Assembly (NCBI GenBank): GCA_963585895.1
Contig: OY757913.1
Coordinates: forward strand, 106,788,812-106,852,811
Source: Sepioteuthis lessoniana
Taxonomy: Eukaryota > Mollusca > Cephalopoda > Myopsida > Loliginidae
Direction of reading: 5' to 3'
Length of the DNA: 64,000 nt
The notes beneath the pieces are model-generated. The model saw nothing but the letters and a program-made list of their open reading frames with translations. It did no database searches and was not told the DNA's origin. Below, in pieces: positions 29,166 through 41,118 of this stretch. The translations under genes and the position numbers were made by a program. The first letter of the stretch is position 1, and each line of letters starts with the position of its first letter.

Positions 29166-31846
29166 ACGTCTGCAATTCTTGCCTGTGTTGTCTTAAAATG
29201 ACTCATCGAGATTAAAATCGTCTTCCTTGTCGCTAAATTTCACTCCATTTTTTCTAGAACCTGTTAAGTATAAAATGAGTGATATTGTTTAAATCTATAA
29301 GTTTCTATGGCAACAATCCAAAAGAAAATTATGAAAAAAAAAAATCGAATTTAGTGCCGAAATAACTTTAAATATTTCTTCATTTTTCCAACGGGTGGAA
29401 AGACCGGATCAACAAGAAGAACGTTGTACAACATTGAATTACCGCAACACATAGCACGGTTTCCCCAAAATTCGACTATTGTTGCAATCACCGGGAGAGT
29501 TTGATAAAAATAAAAGGTTAAATGACTATTCCTTTCATTCTTAATGAGAGGCTCTGGTTTTTAATGACAGCAACTTTCGGCCAAAAAGGTCCAAACAGTT
29601 TATGACTGCTCTTAATGTTACATATTGACCTTCAATAGGCCAGGTAGTGAGGATTTTACAAACAGGATGTGCTGCTGTGTCTCAAAGTATGCCAGAGACA
29701 GTGGAAATGCCACGTGAATTGCGTGAGAAGGAATGTTTGGGTGTCCGAAAAATATATAACGACTGAAGTTTTCAGCCCCAGCGGTCAGTTGTAGAGAGCA
29801 GTCAGCAGAGTAGACAAGTCTTGTAAGGAAATGACAAGTTTTACAAAGAGCAATTTGTTGTATTTCATATAGGCTGGGACTGCTAGATAGCTTGTTAATA
29901 TATTTATTTAGCCCATTCTTGATCATAACCAGTATTCCTTCTATTAGTGTCACGTTATATCTTTAAGGGGCCTCATCTTCTGAATTTCTATTTCTAGGTC
30001 TTTGTATTGACTTATTTTATGATAATCCTTGAATGATATGTTATTATCTGTTAGCAATGACATATCAATTAGAAAGCATGTGTCTTATTTTATAGCCCTT
30101 TACCACTATATCTAGTCTATAGAATATACATTTAACATAATAATAAAATGATAATTGAAAAAATCAACCCCAAAAACATAGATAAGAACATTCTAGAAAT
30201 TTCGGATCAAAATCGCATTATAAGTTACACTCATATATTTTTCTACCAATTATCTAAAAAAAAAAAAAAATAATAAGAACATTTTAGAAAAAATTCGGTT
30301 TAGAAACTAATTAACAAAAAATATTTTGGTTCAAAAATAAATAAATATTCATACGCATCTGATTGGTTAAGAAATGACTACACGCTTGAATTTCAGGACC
30401 CGCAATAAAGCTTAACGAAATCCTATTTTTGATCCACTTTAGTTCCCCCTAAAAGTATAAATAACGAAAAATTTAATTAAATAAGGTATTCCACTAGCAG
30501 ATAGAGAGAGGCAAGGATGACAGACAGCATCGCACAGAGGACACAGACCGAAGAAGTATGCGACGATCTTTTGCCAACTACTGGAACGCGACACGTTGTC
30601 GCCAAAAGTCATAAACCACTAAATAAAATGCACGTGTGGACTTAAGTAAACAAAAGGCCCATACGTACGGTCACACACATATATACACACACGCATACAC
30701 ATGTATGTAAGTAAAGTCAATTTTTATCCTTTTTACTTCGGCCAGCTATGGACACATGGATTCGATAGACTTTCCCGACATGTACGCACTCACACACGGG
30801 TGAACAAATCATTTTTATTGAACTGGTCACAGCTGTGTTTTCTACATACACACACACGCACATAAAATAAACATTGTATTTTAATTATATTTATCCTGTT
30901 TGCTATAATTACCAAATTGTTTGTTTCTTAATGCTTGTTGTTGTCACATTCCATTTGTTTACGTGCTTGTAAAATTTGTGTTGTATTTATGGAAACTAAC
31001 CCATGTGCTGAGCCGAAAGGTTCTCAGCCTAACTAAACCCAAAGGCAAGATATATAAAACGAAATCACTCGGCAATTATATTACAGGGATAGGACGGGAA
31101 AACCGGCCACTAAAATAGTTAATTAATTCAGTTTCTTTTTTTTTTTTTGATGGGGGGAGGGGGTTCTTACGATCTACAAATTGGGTTTTATCATTTTATA
31201 ATGTTTGCAAAATAGTTTCTTGTTGGTTGGCTCTGGTCTTATGCTGCTATTATTAACCCCTCAGTCTCTACCTTTCGTCGATTAGTTTACTATATCTATA
31301 TCAGTATTTCTAATTCTTTGTACGAATCGTCCCTATAGGATTTTTTCCCTGGTGACCTTTAATTTATTTAGTTTTTGTTTTTTATTTATATATTTTTGAG
31401 CTTCTAATACTTTATCTTTTATTGTGATTTCTTTCGAATGTGAGGTCGAGATGATCAGCAAACTTTTTTACTTTCCCAACTAATTGATTTTTGTTTATTT
31501 TGCAACTGAAAGGTGTTTACTAACAATAATTTGTAGTGTTTAAGTATTTCTTTTATCAATTAGTGTTTATTTTGTGGGTCAATTCTTGTTGGATTAATCT
31601 TCTTCCACCATTTTCTCTCTTGATTTAGAGACATTCTATATCTGCTCTTGAGTGATGTATTCAGTGGCAGGTTATTAGATTCTTAACTTAACAAGCCATC
31701 TTTTTTTTTCTACTTCTGCTAAGGTTCGTTTTTTATATTGCAAATATATATCTCTACTGTAACTGACGGAGTGTTAATTGCGTTGACTGTATTTTTTGGC
31801 TTTCAGTTTTATTTCTAATATGTATCTTATTCTCCGATCGAATATT
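29166..31846. other. Long stretch without recognised repeat or supported gene
   Basis: The most unique-looking part of the window. It holds a 111-codon minus frame (29953-29618) with no recognised domain. At 30440-30640 a TATA-like GTATAAATAACG is followed 160 bp later by AATAAAATG. CA-rich tracts occur at 30675-30705 and 30845-30870. I cannot assign a gene. A regulatory region, an intron, or an LTR remnant at 30.4-30.6 kb are all possible. Confidence 0.4.
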
Positions 31847-31848
31847 TT

Positions 31849-31922
<74 letters not shown>

Positions 31923-31940
31923 GTTGTTGTTGTTGTTGTT
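31847..31940. repeat. (TTC)n-(TTA)n-(TTG)n compound microsatellite
   Basis: Three trinucleotide tracts in series, each differing by one base from the next, which suggests stepwise conversion of one repeat into another. Confidence 0.95.
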
Positions 31941-32093
31941 AATTATCGATCAATCTTCTTTGCATAGCACCAAGCATTTTTATGTAGGCGTGTCTCTATT
32001 TGTATCAATTTCTAAGATTAATGTCTTTGCCGTCGGAAGTGTCACTTACGACGCAATTAAGGATTCATCCGTTTTTCATATATTTTACATATC

Positions 32094-32096
<3 letters not shown>

Positions 32097-32190
<94 letters not shown>
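32097..32190. repeat. (TA)n(TG)n microsatellite
   Basis: About 34 bp of TA followed by about 60 bp of uninterrupted TG. Confidence 0.97.
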
Positions 32191-32192
<2 letters not shown>

Positions 32193-32332
32193 AACAGTTA
32201 AATCTGTAATCTGTCACCAAAGAAATATATATTTTTTTTTTATTTTCACACAAATTCTATTTGAAAATTTCTCGAAAGAAATGCGATTTGCGTGATCACG
32301 TGGTGAGATTAGTTCAATGTACCCTACCTAAT

Positions 32333-32333
<1 letters not shown>

Positions 32334-32386
<53 letters not shown>

Positions 32387-32409
32387 TAGATACACACACA
32401 CACACACTC

Positions 32410-32470
<61 letters not shown>

Positions 32471-32480
32471 GAGAGAGAGC
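32334..32480. repeat. (TC)n, (CA)n, (TA)n, (GA)n compound microsatellite
   Basis: (CT)n 32336-32381, (AC)8 32391-32407, (TA)n 32412-32467, then (GA)5. The (TC) and (GA) ends flank as an inverted repeat. Confidence 0.95.
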
Positions 32481-33000
32481 AAGAAATATATGGCTCATGA
32501 ATATATACACTTCTGCCGTATTTGACGGCATATGAGGCGCGTTTATTTATTTATTTATTTTTATTAAAAATATCTGTTAAAATTTCCCATCGTCTCATGT
32601 GCCATATGTAGGTTTAAAATTGGTAATATTTACTTGGCATCTCCTATTATCTTAGACTGTAGAGTAACTTTCATGTACCAATTTTCATCATTTAAAAGGC
32701 TATTATTCAAATTTAAAGTGTTATCATTGATATTAAGTACTTGGCTTTATTCTTGATTTACCCTGCTGAAATTCGGGTGCGTCTTATACACCCGTGCATC
32801 TTATTTGCCTTCAAATACGGTAATCTTGAAATATCATTGTTATTATATCTAATAGAATATTCACATCTTCATAAGTATCATGTATTACCGTCTCAAGTAG
32901 CAAAAAAATATGATGTTAACGAAGATATGAATAAATACCAATCACAATAAGTATATACCTTACGCATTCTTATTTCTACATACTGATTCGCTTGGTTTTC
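32481..33000. other. No gene or recognised repeat
   Basis: AT-rich sequence; the 69-codon plus frame at 32741-32950 has no recognised feature. Confidence 0.45.
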
Positions 33001-33195
33001 AAGGAATCACATTGGCGTTAGCACCAAGTGGGGTAATCCCCTGGCCCCTAGGCTGTATTGACCCCTTGTCTAAAAAGGATCAGGCTGCATTAATTGTTCG
33101 TTGATTGGGGTACCTCGGAATGGGAATTCCAGTGGGACCAAAGATTTTTCTAAAGGCTACACGAATCTCGATTCGTGCATAGCATTCGTCACCAA
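33001..33195. repeat. Dispersed repeat H, copy 1
   Basis: GGGAATTCCAGTGGGACCAAAG, TAAAGGCTACACGAATCTCG and TTCGTGCATAGCATTCG parallel 41930-42145 (GGAATGCCAAGAGGACCAAA, GGCCACGCATAAGTCACG). Unknown family, two copies here. Confidence 0.5.
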
Positions 33196-33399
33196 AGTAA
33201 AATCATTTCAGGTTAAAGATAGTTTTGTGGGGGTGTCAGAAAATACCATTGACTAGCAATGAATCAAATTTGTTTGACTTACCAGGGCAGCTTGATGAAG
33301 TATTAACGCATAAGGAGAATTATTCTTTAAAAAATATATTATAGCCCTAAGAAATAAGAATATTCAAACATTTTCATCAATAAAGAAAAGAAAGTTGGT

Positions 33400-33465
33400 T
33401 CAGTATCTATCTATCTATATATTTTGACCTGCTAATATCAATCAGTCTATCTATTTTACCCTGAT

Positions 33466-33501
<36 letters not shown>

Positions 33502-33527
33502 ACTATTAATCGGTTTCGACCTGCTCA

Positions 33528-33562
<35 letters not shown>

Positions 33563-33585
33563 TTCTTACTGTTAATATCTATCTA

Positions 33586-33634
<49 letters not shown>

Positions 33635-33712
33635 TTCTTACTCATATCTATATATCTATCAATCTATCTATTTATTTCGTCCAGCTTATCTATCGATCTC
33701 ATTCTGTTCATT

Positions 33713-33765
<53 letters not shown>

Positions 33766-33798
33766 TTCTTACGGTTCATATCTATCTATCTATCTATC

Positions 33799-33845
<47 letters not shown>
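33400..33845. repeat. (TATC)n blocks with (TA)n
   Basis: At least five (TATC)n runs (33404, 33467, 33523, 33714, 33780) separated by short anchors such as TCGACCTGCTCATATC, TACTGTTAATATC and TTCTTACTCATAT, with (TA)n at 33601-33631 and 33799-33843. The anchors recur, so part of this is a higher-order repeat. Confidence 0.9.
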
Positions 33846-34440
33846 CGATTTCTTCTTACTCATATGCATATATTTATCAATCTATCTATTTATTTTGTCC
33901 AGCTAATATCTATCTATCGATCTCATTTTCTTAAAGATCTTCGGGCGGAACTCATAAACATAGTATACATTTAATCCTTAAAATAATAAATCTTTCGAGT
34001 TAGAATGTATTCTTAACTTCAAAAGTGTAATGTTTAAACATGAACGTTTTTTAACTCCACTATAAATGCATACTTTACAATGGGAAGAAAAACAACTGTA
34101 TTGACACTTCAAACCACTAACTGAGGAAATTACACATTAGTTGACCAACTCACTACTAATAAAAGGGAACATGGAGAGACAGACGGAATCTAATAGCCTT
34201 ACAAAATAATTATGTCAAAGGAAACATGGATAAGATGCATGAGAACCATGCAAAATAGATGCTTTGTGGTGAGAGTGGGGAAACAGTCAATCACAGAAAA
34301 AGATGATGCAGTCAACTGGTTCAAAAGTGAAAATGACATACAATCGAAACTTGAAGTTGACAGTGGATCCAATCATAACAGGAGCCATGTGAACAATCCC
34401 CAAAAATCTGGAATATAAATTCTTTAAAGTGGATACCAGG
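33846..34440. other. Unrecognised DNA with a 68-codon frame
   Basis: The frame 34212-34418 (MSKETWIRCMRTMQNRCF...) has no stop for 68 codons but no recognised domain. It lies just upstream of RLE-LINE debris and may be transposon-derived. Confidence 0.35.
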
Positions 34441-34539
34441 AAAAGAATTGTTTTCATTCAGACTATTGTACAGTCATTATTATCACTGTAACATCTGTGA
34501 AAAGAACAAAAGTTAGAATAGCTGTGAAAAACTAATAAT

Positions 34540-34735
34540 ACACCTTGCAGGAGAACTAAAAAAAAACTATGGAGCGTGAAGGTGGCAGTGATACCAATTT
34601 TAACAGGTGCACTCGGTACAGTCAACAAAAGAATTGGTACATTGGAAGACTTGTAGAAACTGTCCACGCTACAGCATTGTTGAAATCGACCAGAATAATG
34701 GGAAGAGCCCTGGAGACATGAAGAGACTTGCTGAT
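34540..34735 (+). pseudogene. RLE-LINE 3' coding remnant
   Basis: VKVAVIPILTGALGTVNKRI then TLEDL and a decayed end, with AGCCCTGGAGACATGAAGAG close to the usual 3' end. It meets a minus-strand copy of the same region at ~34736, forming a palindrome. Confidence 0.75.
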
Positions 34736-35045
34736 GATCTTTCACTGAAGTTAGAGTGACAGCAAGTCTCCCCAAGTCTCCAGGACTCTTTTCAGTATTG
34801 TGGCCTATCATAATAATGTTGTAGTTTGGATCAACTCCACTTGTCCTCTTATTTCCAAGTGCTCCATTCTCTTTAATAATCCTTCCAAGACTGTGCCAAA
34901 AGCACCAATCACAATTTTCTTGGTTGTCACTTTCATGGCCCACAGTTTTTTTCAATTTCTTAGCAAGGTCGACGTACTTAGCCTCCTTTTCATTTTCTTT
35001 CAATTTAACTTTGTGCTCATCAGGGATAGTAAAATCCACAAATAG
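34736..35045 (-). pseudogene. RLE-LINE 3' coding remnant, reverse
   Basis: Minus strand from 35039: MDFTIPDEHKVKLKENEKEA, KYVDLAKKLKKTV, then frameshifted remains of GRIIKENGALGNKRTSG and PNYNIIMIGHNTEKS. Ends at 35045 against a plus-strand copy. Distinct subfamily (TIPDEHKV instead of AVPADHRI), shared with 36110-36430. Confidence 0.8.
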
Positions 35046-35049
35046 AGAC

Positions 35050-36450
35050 TTGCTGTCGCTCAGCTCCAGTGAAAAACATCACCTCCTACAAGTGTGAAAA
35101 GATGTTCAGGACATTCTTGATGTGGACCCAAGAAAACAAATGACCATGCACAAGGCATTACATTCCAGAGATGCCGTTGACAGACTATATGTGTCAAGAA
35201 AAGAAGAAGGAAGAAGACTTGCCAGCATTTAAGACAATGTTGATGCATCAATATAACAACTTGAAGTCTACATACAAAAGTGTGAAGGGAGACTGATTAC
35301 AGCCACCATAAACAATAATGACAACACGAGGACCAACAGAACGACAATAACTAGAAAACAAAAAATTAGAAGATAAACGACGCTATGGACGTTTTAAGCG
35401 ACTAATAAACAACATCTAACTCGAGAAAATATGGACGTTGATAAGAAAAGGAAGCCTTAAGAGAAACAAAATCTATCCTGATAGTAGCACAAAACAACGC
35501 TATAAGACCTAATTATATCAAAGCAAGAATAGATAAGACGCAACAACATAGCAAATGTGGTGGTACCGACGGACCAATCAATCACATAATAAGCAAATGC
35601 AGTATATTGGCATAGAAAGCGTATAAGACTAGACATGACTGGGTGTGTAAGGTTATCCACTGGGAGTTGTACAAAAGATTGAAATTTGACAATACAAACG
35701 AATGTTATATGCACAACGCAGCATCTGTCTGAGAAAATTAGACGCATAAACTCCACTTGGATTTTAACATACAAACAGATCACCTAATCTCGGCCAGACT
35801 AACAGACCTTATAATCAACGAAAAAAGAGAACTTGCAAAATTGTGGATTTTACTATCCCTTGGCCTAGAGGGTAGGGTGTTCGTCAATGGTCCGGGAGAC
35901 CTGGATTCAATCCCAGGAAACGTCATAACAAAGACTTTTAAAATGGTACTTGATACCTCCTTTCTTAACACTCAGCATTATAAGATACGTATCAAGGGTA
36001 AATTGAAAAAATCCAGGGAAAAGAGTAGTGCCCACCCCTACACCTCGATGTAGTAGCTATTGAAAAAGGAGTCTTCTGGTCGCCCTCGACTACGGTCGCC
36101 AACTTTACTTATTATCCCTGATGGGAACAGAGTAAAATTGAAAGAAAATGAAAACAAGGCTAAGTACGTCAACCTTGCTGAGGAATTGAAAAAAAACTGT
36201 GGACCATGAAAGAGGCAATTACGGAAATTTTGATTAGTGCTTTTGGCACGGTCTAGGAAGGATTATTAAAGAGAATGGAGCACTTGGAAATAAGAGGACA
36301 AGTAGAGTTGATCCAAACTACAGTATTGTTATGATTGGCCAAGAATACTGAGAAGAGTCCTGAAGATTTGAGGAGACTTGCTGTCACTCTAACTTCAGTG
36401 AAAGATTCATCAGCTAACGCTGATGGGAAAAACTCTCAAAAAGTGAATTG
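35050..36450 (+). pseudogene. RLE-LINE ORF2 C-terminal half, interrupted by SINE-D
   Basis: Plus strand shows DVDPRKQMTMHKALHSRDAV, DRLYVSRKEEGRRLASI, RTNRTTITRKQK, the zinc-knuckle part around 35530-35630, LDFNIQTDHLISARLTDLII (~35750) and, after SINE-D, IPDGNRVKLKENENKAKYV. The order is RT tail, knuckle, restriction-like endonuclease. Many stops and shifts. TSD of the SINE interrupts the codons TIPD. Confidence 0.8.
35861..36108 (+). mobile_element. SINE-D inserted in RLE-LINE
   Basis: Head TGGCCTAGAGGGTAGGGTG, B-box-like GGATTCAATCCCAGG, end GGTCGCCAACTTTACT. Flanked by TTACTATCCCT (35850-35860) and TTATTATCCCT (36109-36119), an 11-bp duplication with one change. Confidence 0.85.
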
Positions 36451-36578
36451 TAATAATAATCATTTGGGGATGTTGGAAAGGTTCGCAAAGAGTTGGAAAA
36501 TGGGCTGGGACGGTGGATAATCGGAGGCCGAATCAAGACCATTAGCTAAAGATTGTGAGAAAATGACAAAAGTAGTAT

Positions 36579-36588
<10 letters not shown>
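36451..36588 (+). mobile_element. RLE-LINE 3' terminal segment and (AAT)n tail
   Basis: GGATGTTGGAAAGGTTCGCA ... GAGAAAATGACAAAAGTAGT followed by (AAT)n. Appears to be a longer 3' untranslated variant of the same LINE. Confidence 0.5.
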
Positions 36589-36614
<26 letters not shown>

Positions 36615-37070
36615 CTCCTATGGGACTTTAACATACAAACGGATCACCTAATCCCGGCCAGGAGACCAGACTTAATAATAATCAACAAAAAAAAAAAAAA
36701 AAGAGAACTTGCAAAATAGTCGACTTTGCTGTCCCGGCTGACCACAGAATAAAACTGAAAGAATGTGAAAAGAAGGATAAGTACCTCGACCTTGCTAGGG
36801 AATTGAAAAAGCTGTGGAACATGCAGGTGACAATTATACCAATTGTAATTGGTGCGTTTGGAACAGTAACTAAAGGATTGCTAAAGGGACCAGAGGACTT
36901 GGAAGTTGGCGGACGAGTGGAGACCATCCAAACGACAGCATTTTTGAGAACTACCAGAATACTAACAATAGTCCTGGAGACTTTTAGGAGACTTGCTGTC
37001 ACTCAGACTCTAGTGAAAAACCATCGGCTACTGCTGATGTGAAAATCTCTGAGTGAATAATAATAATAAT
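36589..37070 (+). pseudogene. RLE-LINE endonuclease fragment
   Basis: LLWDFNIQTDHLIPARRPDL, an expanded A-run (36687-36702), VDFAVPADHRIKLKECEKKD, KKLWNMQVTIIPIVIGAFGT and ETIQTTAFLRTTRILTIVLE. The A-run shifts the frame after RPDLIIIN. The 3' tail meets the tail of an inverted neighbour. Confidence 0.85.
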
Positions 37071-37107
37071 AATAATAATTATTATTATTATTATTATTAT
37101 TATTATT

Positions 37108-37995
37108 TACTCCTTTAGAGTTTTTCCCATCAACGTTAGCTGATGGTTTTTCGCTTGGGTTTGAGTGACAGCTAGTTTCCTCAAGTCTCCAGGACTCTTC
37201 TCAGTATCCTGGCCGTTCTCAACAATGTTGTAGTTTGGATGGTCTCAACTCGTCCTCCGATTTCCAAGTCCCCTTTAATAGTCCTTTAGTTACTGCACCG
37301 AATACACCAATCACAACTGGTATAATCACCACATTCATGTTCCATAGTTTTTTCTTTTAATTCCCAAGCAAGGTCTAGGTACTTATCCTTCTTTTCACTT
37401 TCTTTCAGTTTTATTCTGTGGTCAGCTGGGACAGATAAGTCGACAATTTTGCAAGTTCTCTTCTTTTTTGTTTGTTTGTTGATTACTGTAATGTCTGGTC
37501 TTCTGGCCGAGATTAAGTGATCCGTTTGCATGTGAAAGTCCCACAGGAGTTTGTGTGTGTCATTCTTTAGAACAGCTGCTGGGGTGTACATATACCATTT
37601 GTTCGCATGGTCAAACTTAAATTTCTTGCACATCTCCCAGTGGATCCCCTAACCCATCCAGTCGTGTCTACTTTTATACTCCTTCTGTGTAAATTTGTTG
37701 CATTTGCTTATTATGTGATTGACGATTTCGTCCCTATCACCACATAATCTACATTTGCTATTTTGTTGCGTCTTATCTATTCTCGCTTTGATTTTATTTG
37801 TTTTTATTTTTGTTTTGTTTTTTTTTATCGTCGTGTTGCTTGTGTTTTTATTAATTGTAATTAGACTTTGTTCTTTTTTATGTAATCTTCGGGTCGTCGT
37901 ATCGATGTATCGACCCTATTTTAAATCCTGGTTAGTCGTCTTCCTCCTTCTTTTTTTTACACATATAGTCTGTCTATGTTATCACTGGGATTGTC
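37108..37995 (-). pseudogene. RLE-LINE fragment, tail-to-tail with the preceding copy
   Basis: Minus strand 37633-37286: KKFKFDHANKWYMYTPAAVL, KNDTHKLLWDFHMQTDHLIS, ARRPDITVINKQTKKKR, IVDLSVPADHRIKLKE. Further 5' the knuckle region (~37700-37760) and LYVKKKEGGRRL (~37940-37985) are decayed. Shares the (AAT)n(ATT)n centre 37056-37107 with its neighbour. Confidence 0.8.
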
Positions 37996-38094
37996 ATTAT
38001 TATTATCATTATTATTATTACAAAAAGAACAGGAAGAATAACAACAACAAATGGTTTTATTCGGTATCTTTTTTTTTTTAATCCCGTATCAACT

Positions 38095-38300
38095 TTCGTG
38101 ATTCATTAAAGCCAAATTCTTTTGGCAGGAAGTCTCTGTAATGATACTATTTAACCCTATAATTGATGGTATTAAGAGGCCGATACCTTTTGCACGAGTA
38201 TTAGTCCAAAAGTGAACGAGATAGCACGACCGGAATTCGAACTCGCTTACTACAATTTTGCAGTTCAACACTTTTGGCACTGCACCACGGGAAAAGGTTT
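38095..38300 (-). mobile_element. SINE-A, reverse, diverged
   Basis: TTTAACCCTATAATTGATGG, GATACCTTTTGCACGAGTAT and GAATTCGAACTCGCTTACTAC ... GCACTGCACCACGGG are the reverse complement of the centre and tRNA head. Tail mostly lost. Confidence 0.7.
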
Positions 38301-39060
38301 GGGTGATGGAGAATTATCAAAAGAAAATATATGGTAGAAGCAGTTGTAAAATAACGAGAAGCTTATTGAAGGAACGATAACGTTTTATTAATGAGCTTAG
38401 AGCTGAAATAAACCAGGACTCGGGTTACCACTGATACCGTGACCCTGTTAAATTAGTCTACAATTGTTTATTTATAATTTGAAGCGTCGTCTCGTTTCTC
38501 ATATTCTGACAGGTAAATAATGTAGAGTATGGCTTTCAGACTAAACGCCTGATTGTGGGTGTGTATTGGACACCCGCTCACTTGGTAGGCAAGGTGTTAA
38601 AGACACTATTTTTCAAGACAGGCATACTTCTCACCACTTGAAGGATACGATGGTAAGTGAAATAAAAATTAAAAACTTAAAAAATATATAAAATGCGAGC
38701 CAAAACAGATTCAATGAAAATCAATTTGTTCGTCTGAGATATTCATCAAAATACGTCAGTCTTATAGAGAACCGGCAAAACAGTAAAGAAACGAATTAAA
38801 TAAACAATCGTATAAAGAAAATCATGAGTTTTTATTTATAAAGATGATATATCAAAAGTTGTGAATACCAGTCGTCATATATATTTTCTATTCTTTTCCA
38901 AAATCTTGCAAGGTGTTTTTAAGAATTTCGAAGTAGAAGTCATTTTTTACCAAAACAGAAATGAACAATGAAAGAAACATTATCTTTTTTTTCGGAATAA
39001 TCCTCTTTGGCATCTATTCTTATTCCAGTGAGTTTTACTTTCGTCGAAACACCTCCGAAA
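38301..39060. other. No gene or recognised repeat
   Basis: AT-rich DNA; no open frame of note and no similarity to local families. Confidence 0.5.
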
Positions 39061-39064
39061 CAGA

Positions 39065-39480
39065 ACTCAGACAGCTAGGGATGTAGAATAAACCAACTGC
39101 ATCTCTGCAAAGGTGTAAGACATCACCCTTACGAGTGTCCTGTTTATGACATCAAAGAATCTGATGGCGAGGCTCCAGTAATGATGGAGCTTTGGGGAGT
39201 GTTGTGTAATCATTCATTGCCATTATTCCCAGGTTCACTCTGACTCAGAATTGTAACATCTGATAGGGTTTTATCTAAGGTTCAAATAAAACTGTTTAAG
39301 ATTTAAACTTATAGCAAACAAATGACTCATGCTAAATTGAATTGTTTGATAATTTAACAAATGATGGATGTTCAATTGAATTGATACTGATACATAGCAA
39401 TACTTGGAATTATTCAATTTTGTTGACTCAGGCTGAATTGAATTGTTAGAAGTAGAACTGTTAGAATTTTTGTAATTTGT
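39065..39480 (+). mobile_element. Element B, 5' part and internal repeats
   Basis: Head decayed (CAGCTAGGGATGTAGAATAA), body GAATCTGATGGCGAGGCTCC, AGTAATGATGGAGC, internal repeats 39290-39480. A lone tail hairpin at 39805-39860 (GGATTTGGTATTAAATAATC) may be its end after an insertion at ~39480-39785. Confidence 0.65.
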
Positions 39481-40074
39481 CATCACTTTTGTGATGTTCT
39501 GTGAAGGACGTAATTTTGACCGTACAATGCCGAATACTGAGTACAGTACGCTAAAGAATTACTAACTCAAAATGCTACATTTCACATTTATTTCTCACCC
39601 GTTTCGGTCTGACCAATTTATATATCCACCACTTCTAGTTACGTGAACTCTAGTAGCACTATCCATTTCAACAGTTGTGTTTGTTGGCTGGAGATCCGTG
39701 TTTAAATCACATGACTTGTTATCGGCACATTCTTCTACATAACAGAAATTTAACTGTGTATTTATAAAATTTGCTTACAGATCTCATATCTAATATACAA
39801 GTAAAAACAGGATTTGGTATTAAATAATCAACAATGGTTGATATGCCATAAAACCAGACCAAAAACCAAAGAAAACCTCTAAAAAAAAAAGGTTGATATT
39901 ATGTGAAATTAGTCGTTGTTTTTTTCAAATTTATTGTCCTTCTGGCACTGAAATTTATCTTTGAAAAAAATTCTCAAGCAATTGAAAAGGCCAAGAAATG
40001 TTTGGTTTGGCGAATATTGAAGGGAGAGTTTTTGAACAAATGTTTGAATTGCTAAAAATCAAAGATCAGAAATA

Positions 40075-40215
40075 CACGTCGCACAATTACGTTCAATTAT
40101 CGGACAAATATGTTTCAAAAGGGTATGAACCCCCTTATCCTCCATCGGACAAATAGTACTACTACAGCACTTCTACAAGGATAGTTTGAAGGATAGCAAA
40201 CAAAGACATGAAAAT
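40075..40215 (+). mobile_element. SINE-A central fragment
   Basis: ATTACGTTCAATTATCGGAC, AAAGGGTATGAACCCCCTTA, AAATAGTACTACTACAGCAC. Head and tail lost. Confidence 0.6.
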
Positions 40216-40483
40216 AATGATGATCATATTCTGGAAATTTTTAACTAAACATTTGGATTATTCTTACTTTGCTATTTACGTGGTGATTTCCATAAGATTC
40301 CAGACCTTTATAGTACAGGCATTTAAAATAGACGTAGACTCTTGAAAATTCACTATGTTATTGTTATACATCGTATGAGATGTCTGACTAATTTTTATGA
40401 TTTCATGTTCAAATGAACAGCTACAGCAGGAATAGGAATACACCCTACTAAAGCCTGATTATCACAGCTGGTGAATTTCAAAA

Positions 40484-41118
40484 ATGCAATCTGGACGTGA
40501 GGACACTTTAGAAGAAGGATATGCAATAAAAATATTTTTTAAACTTGGAAAAAATGTCACTGAAACGTATGGAATGCTTCATACTGCTTTTCGACCATTT
40601 TGGATGAATCGAGCATCAGTTTTTGAGGGGCATAAGAGATTCAAGGAAGGCAAGGAGTCTGTGAGGGATGATGAGATGTGTGGGAGGACTAAGGAAGTCA
40701 ATACACCTGAGTTGATAAGCCAAAAGGTCAGGGTTAGGGTTACTATGTAGAGGTTTTAAGGGAGTTCCGTTGCAAGAGGCTAGCACTCTTCAAATCTGGT
40801 CATTAGCATTTACACCAAGACAATGCACCAGTCCACAACTCCATTTTTGTCACAGACTATTTGACCTAGATGGGAATCAAGACAGTTCCTCACCATCCCT
40901 ATAGTCCAGAGCTTGCTCCCTGTGACTTTTGGTTATTCCCAAAGCTCAGAGGCTGTCGTTATGAGACATCGGAGGAGATTAAAGAGGCTATGACCAAGGT
41001 CATTGACACGCTCACACAAGAGGACGTCCATGGGGCCTTGTAGAGGTTGTTGGAACGGTACAAGTGCATTGCAGCTGGAGGAGATTACTTCGAAGTTTCA
41101 TGTGTGTACTATCAATAA
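40484..41118 (+). pseudogene. Mariner-family transposase, internally deleted
   Basis: 40484-40750 encodes the N-terminal helix-turn-helix region: AIKIFFKLGKNVTETYGMLH, FEGHKRFKEGKESVRDDEM, GRTKEV. In another frame 40807-41118 gives HQDNAPVHNSIFVTDYLT, PHHPYSPELAPCDFWLFPKL and RYKCIAAGGDYFEVS. The D of QDNAP and the D of PCDFW are separated by 34 residues, the DD34D spacing of mariner. The segment with the first catalytic D is deleted, and TAG stops lie inside the C-terminal part. It once cut and pasted DNA at TA dinucleotides. Dead. Confidence 0.88.

Noticed and set aside
29618-29953. 111-codon minus-strand frame as a possible host gene
   Set aside because: No recognised domain, signal or splice context; composition is not distinctive. 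Left as part of an unassigned region.
31847-32480. Telomere-like or centromeric repeat
   Set aside because: Only simple di- and trinucleotide tracts; no TTAGGG-type array.
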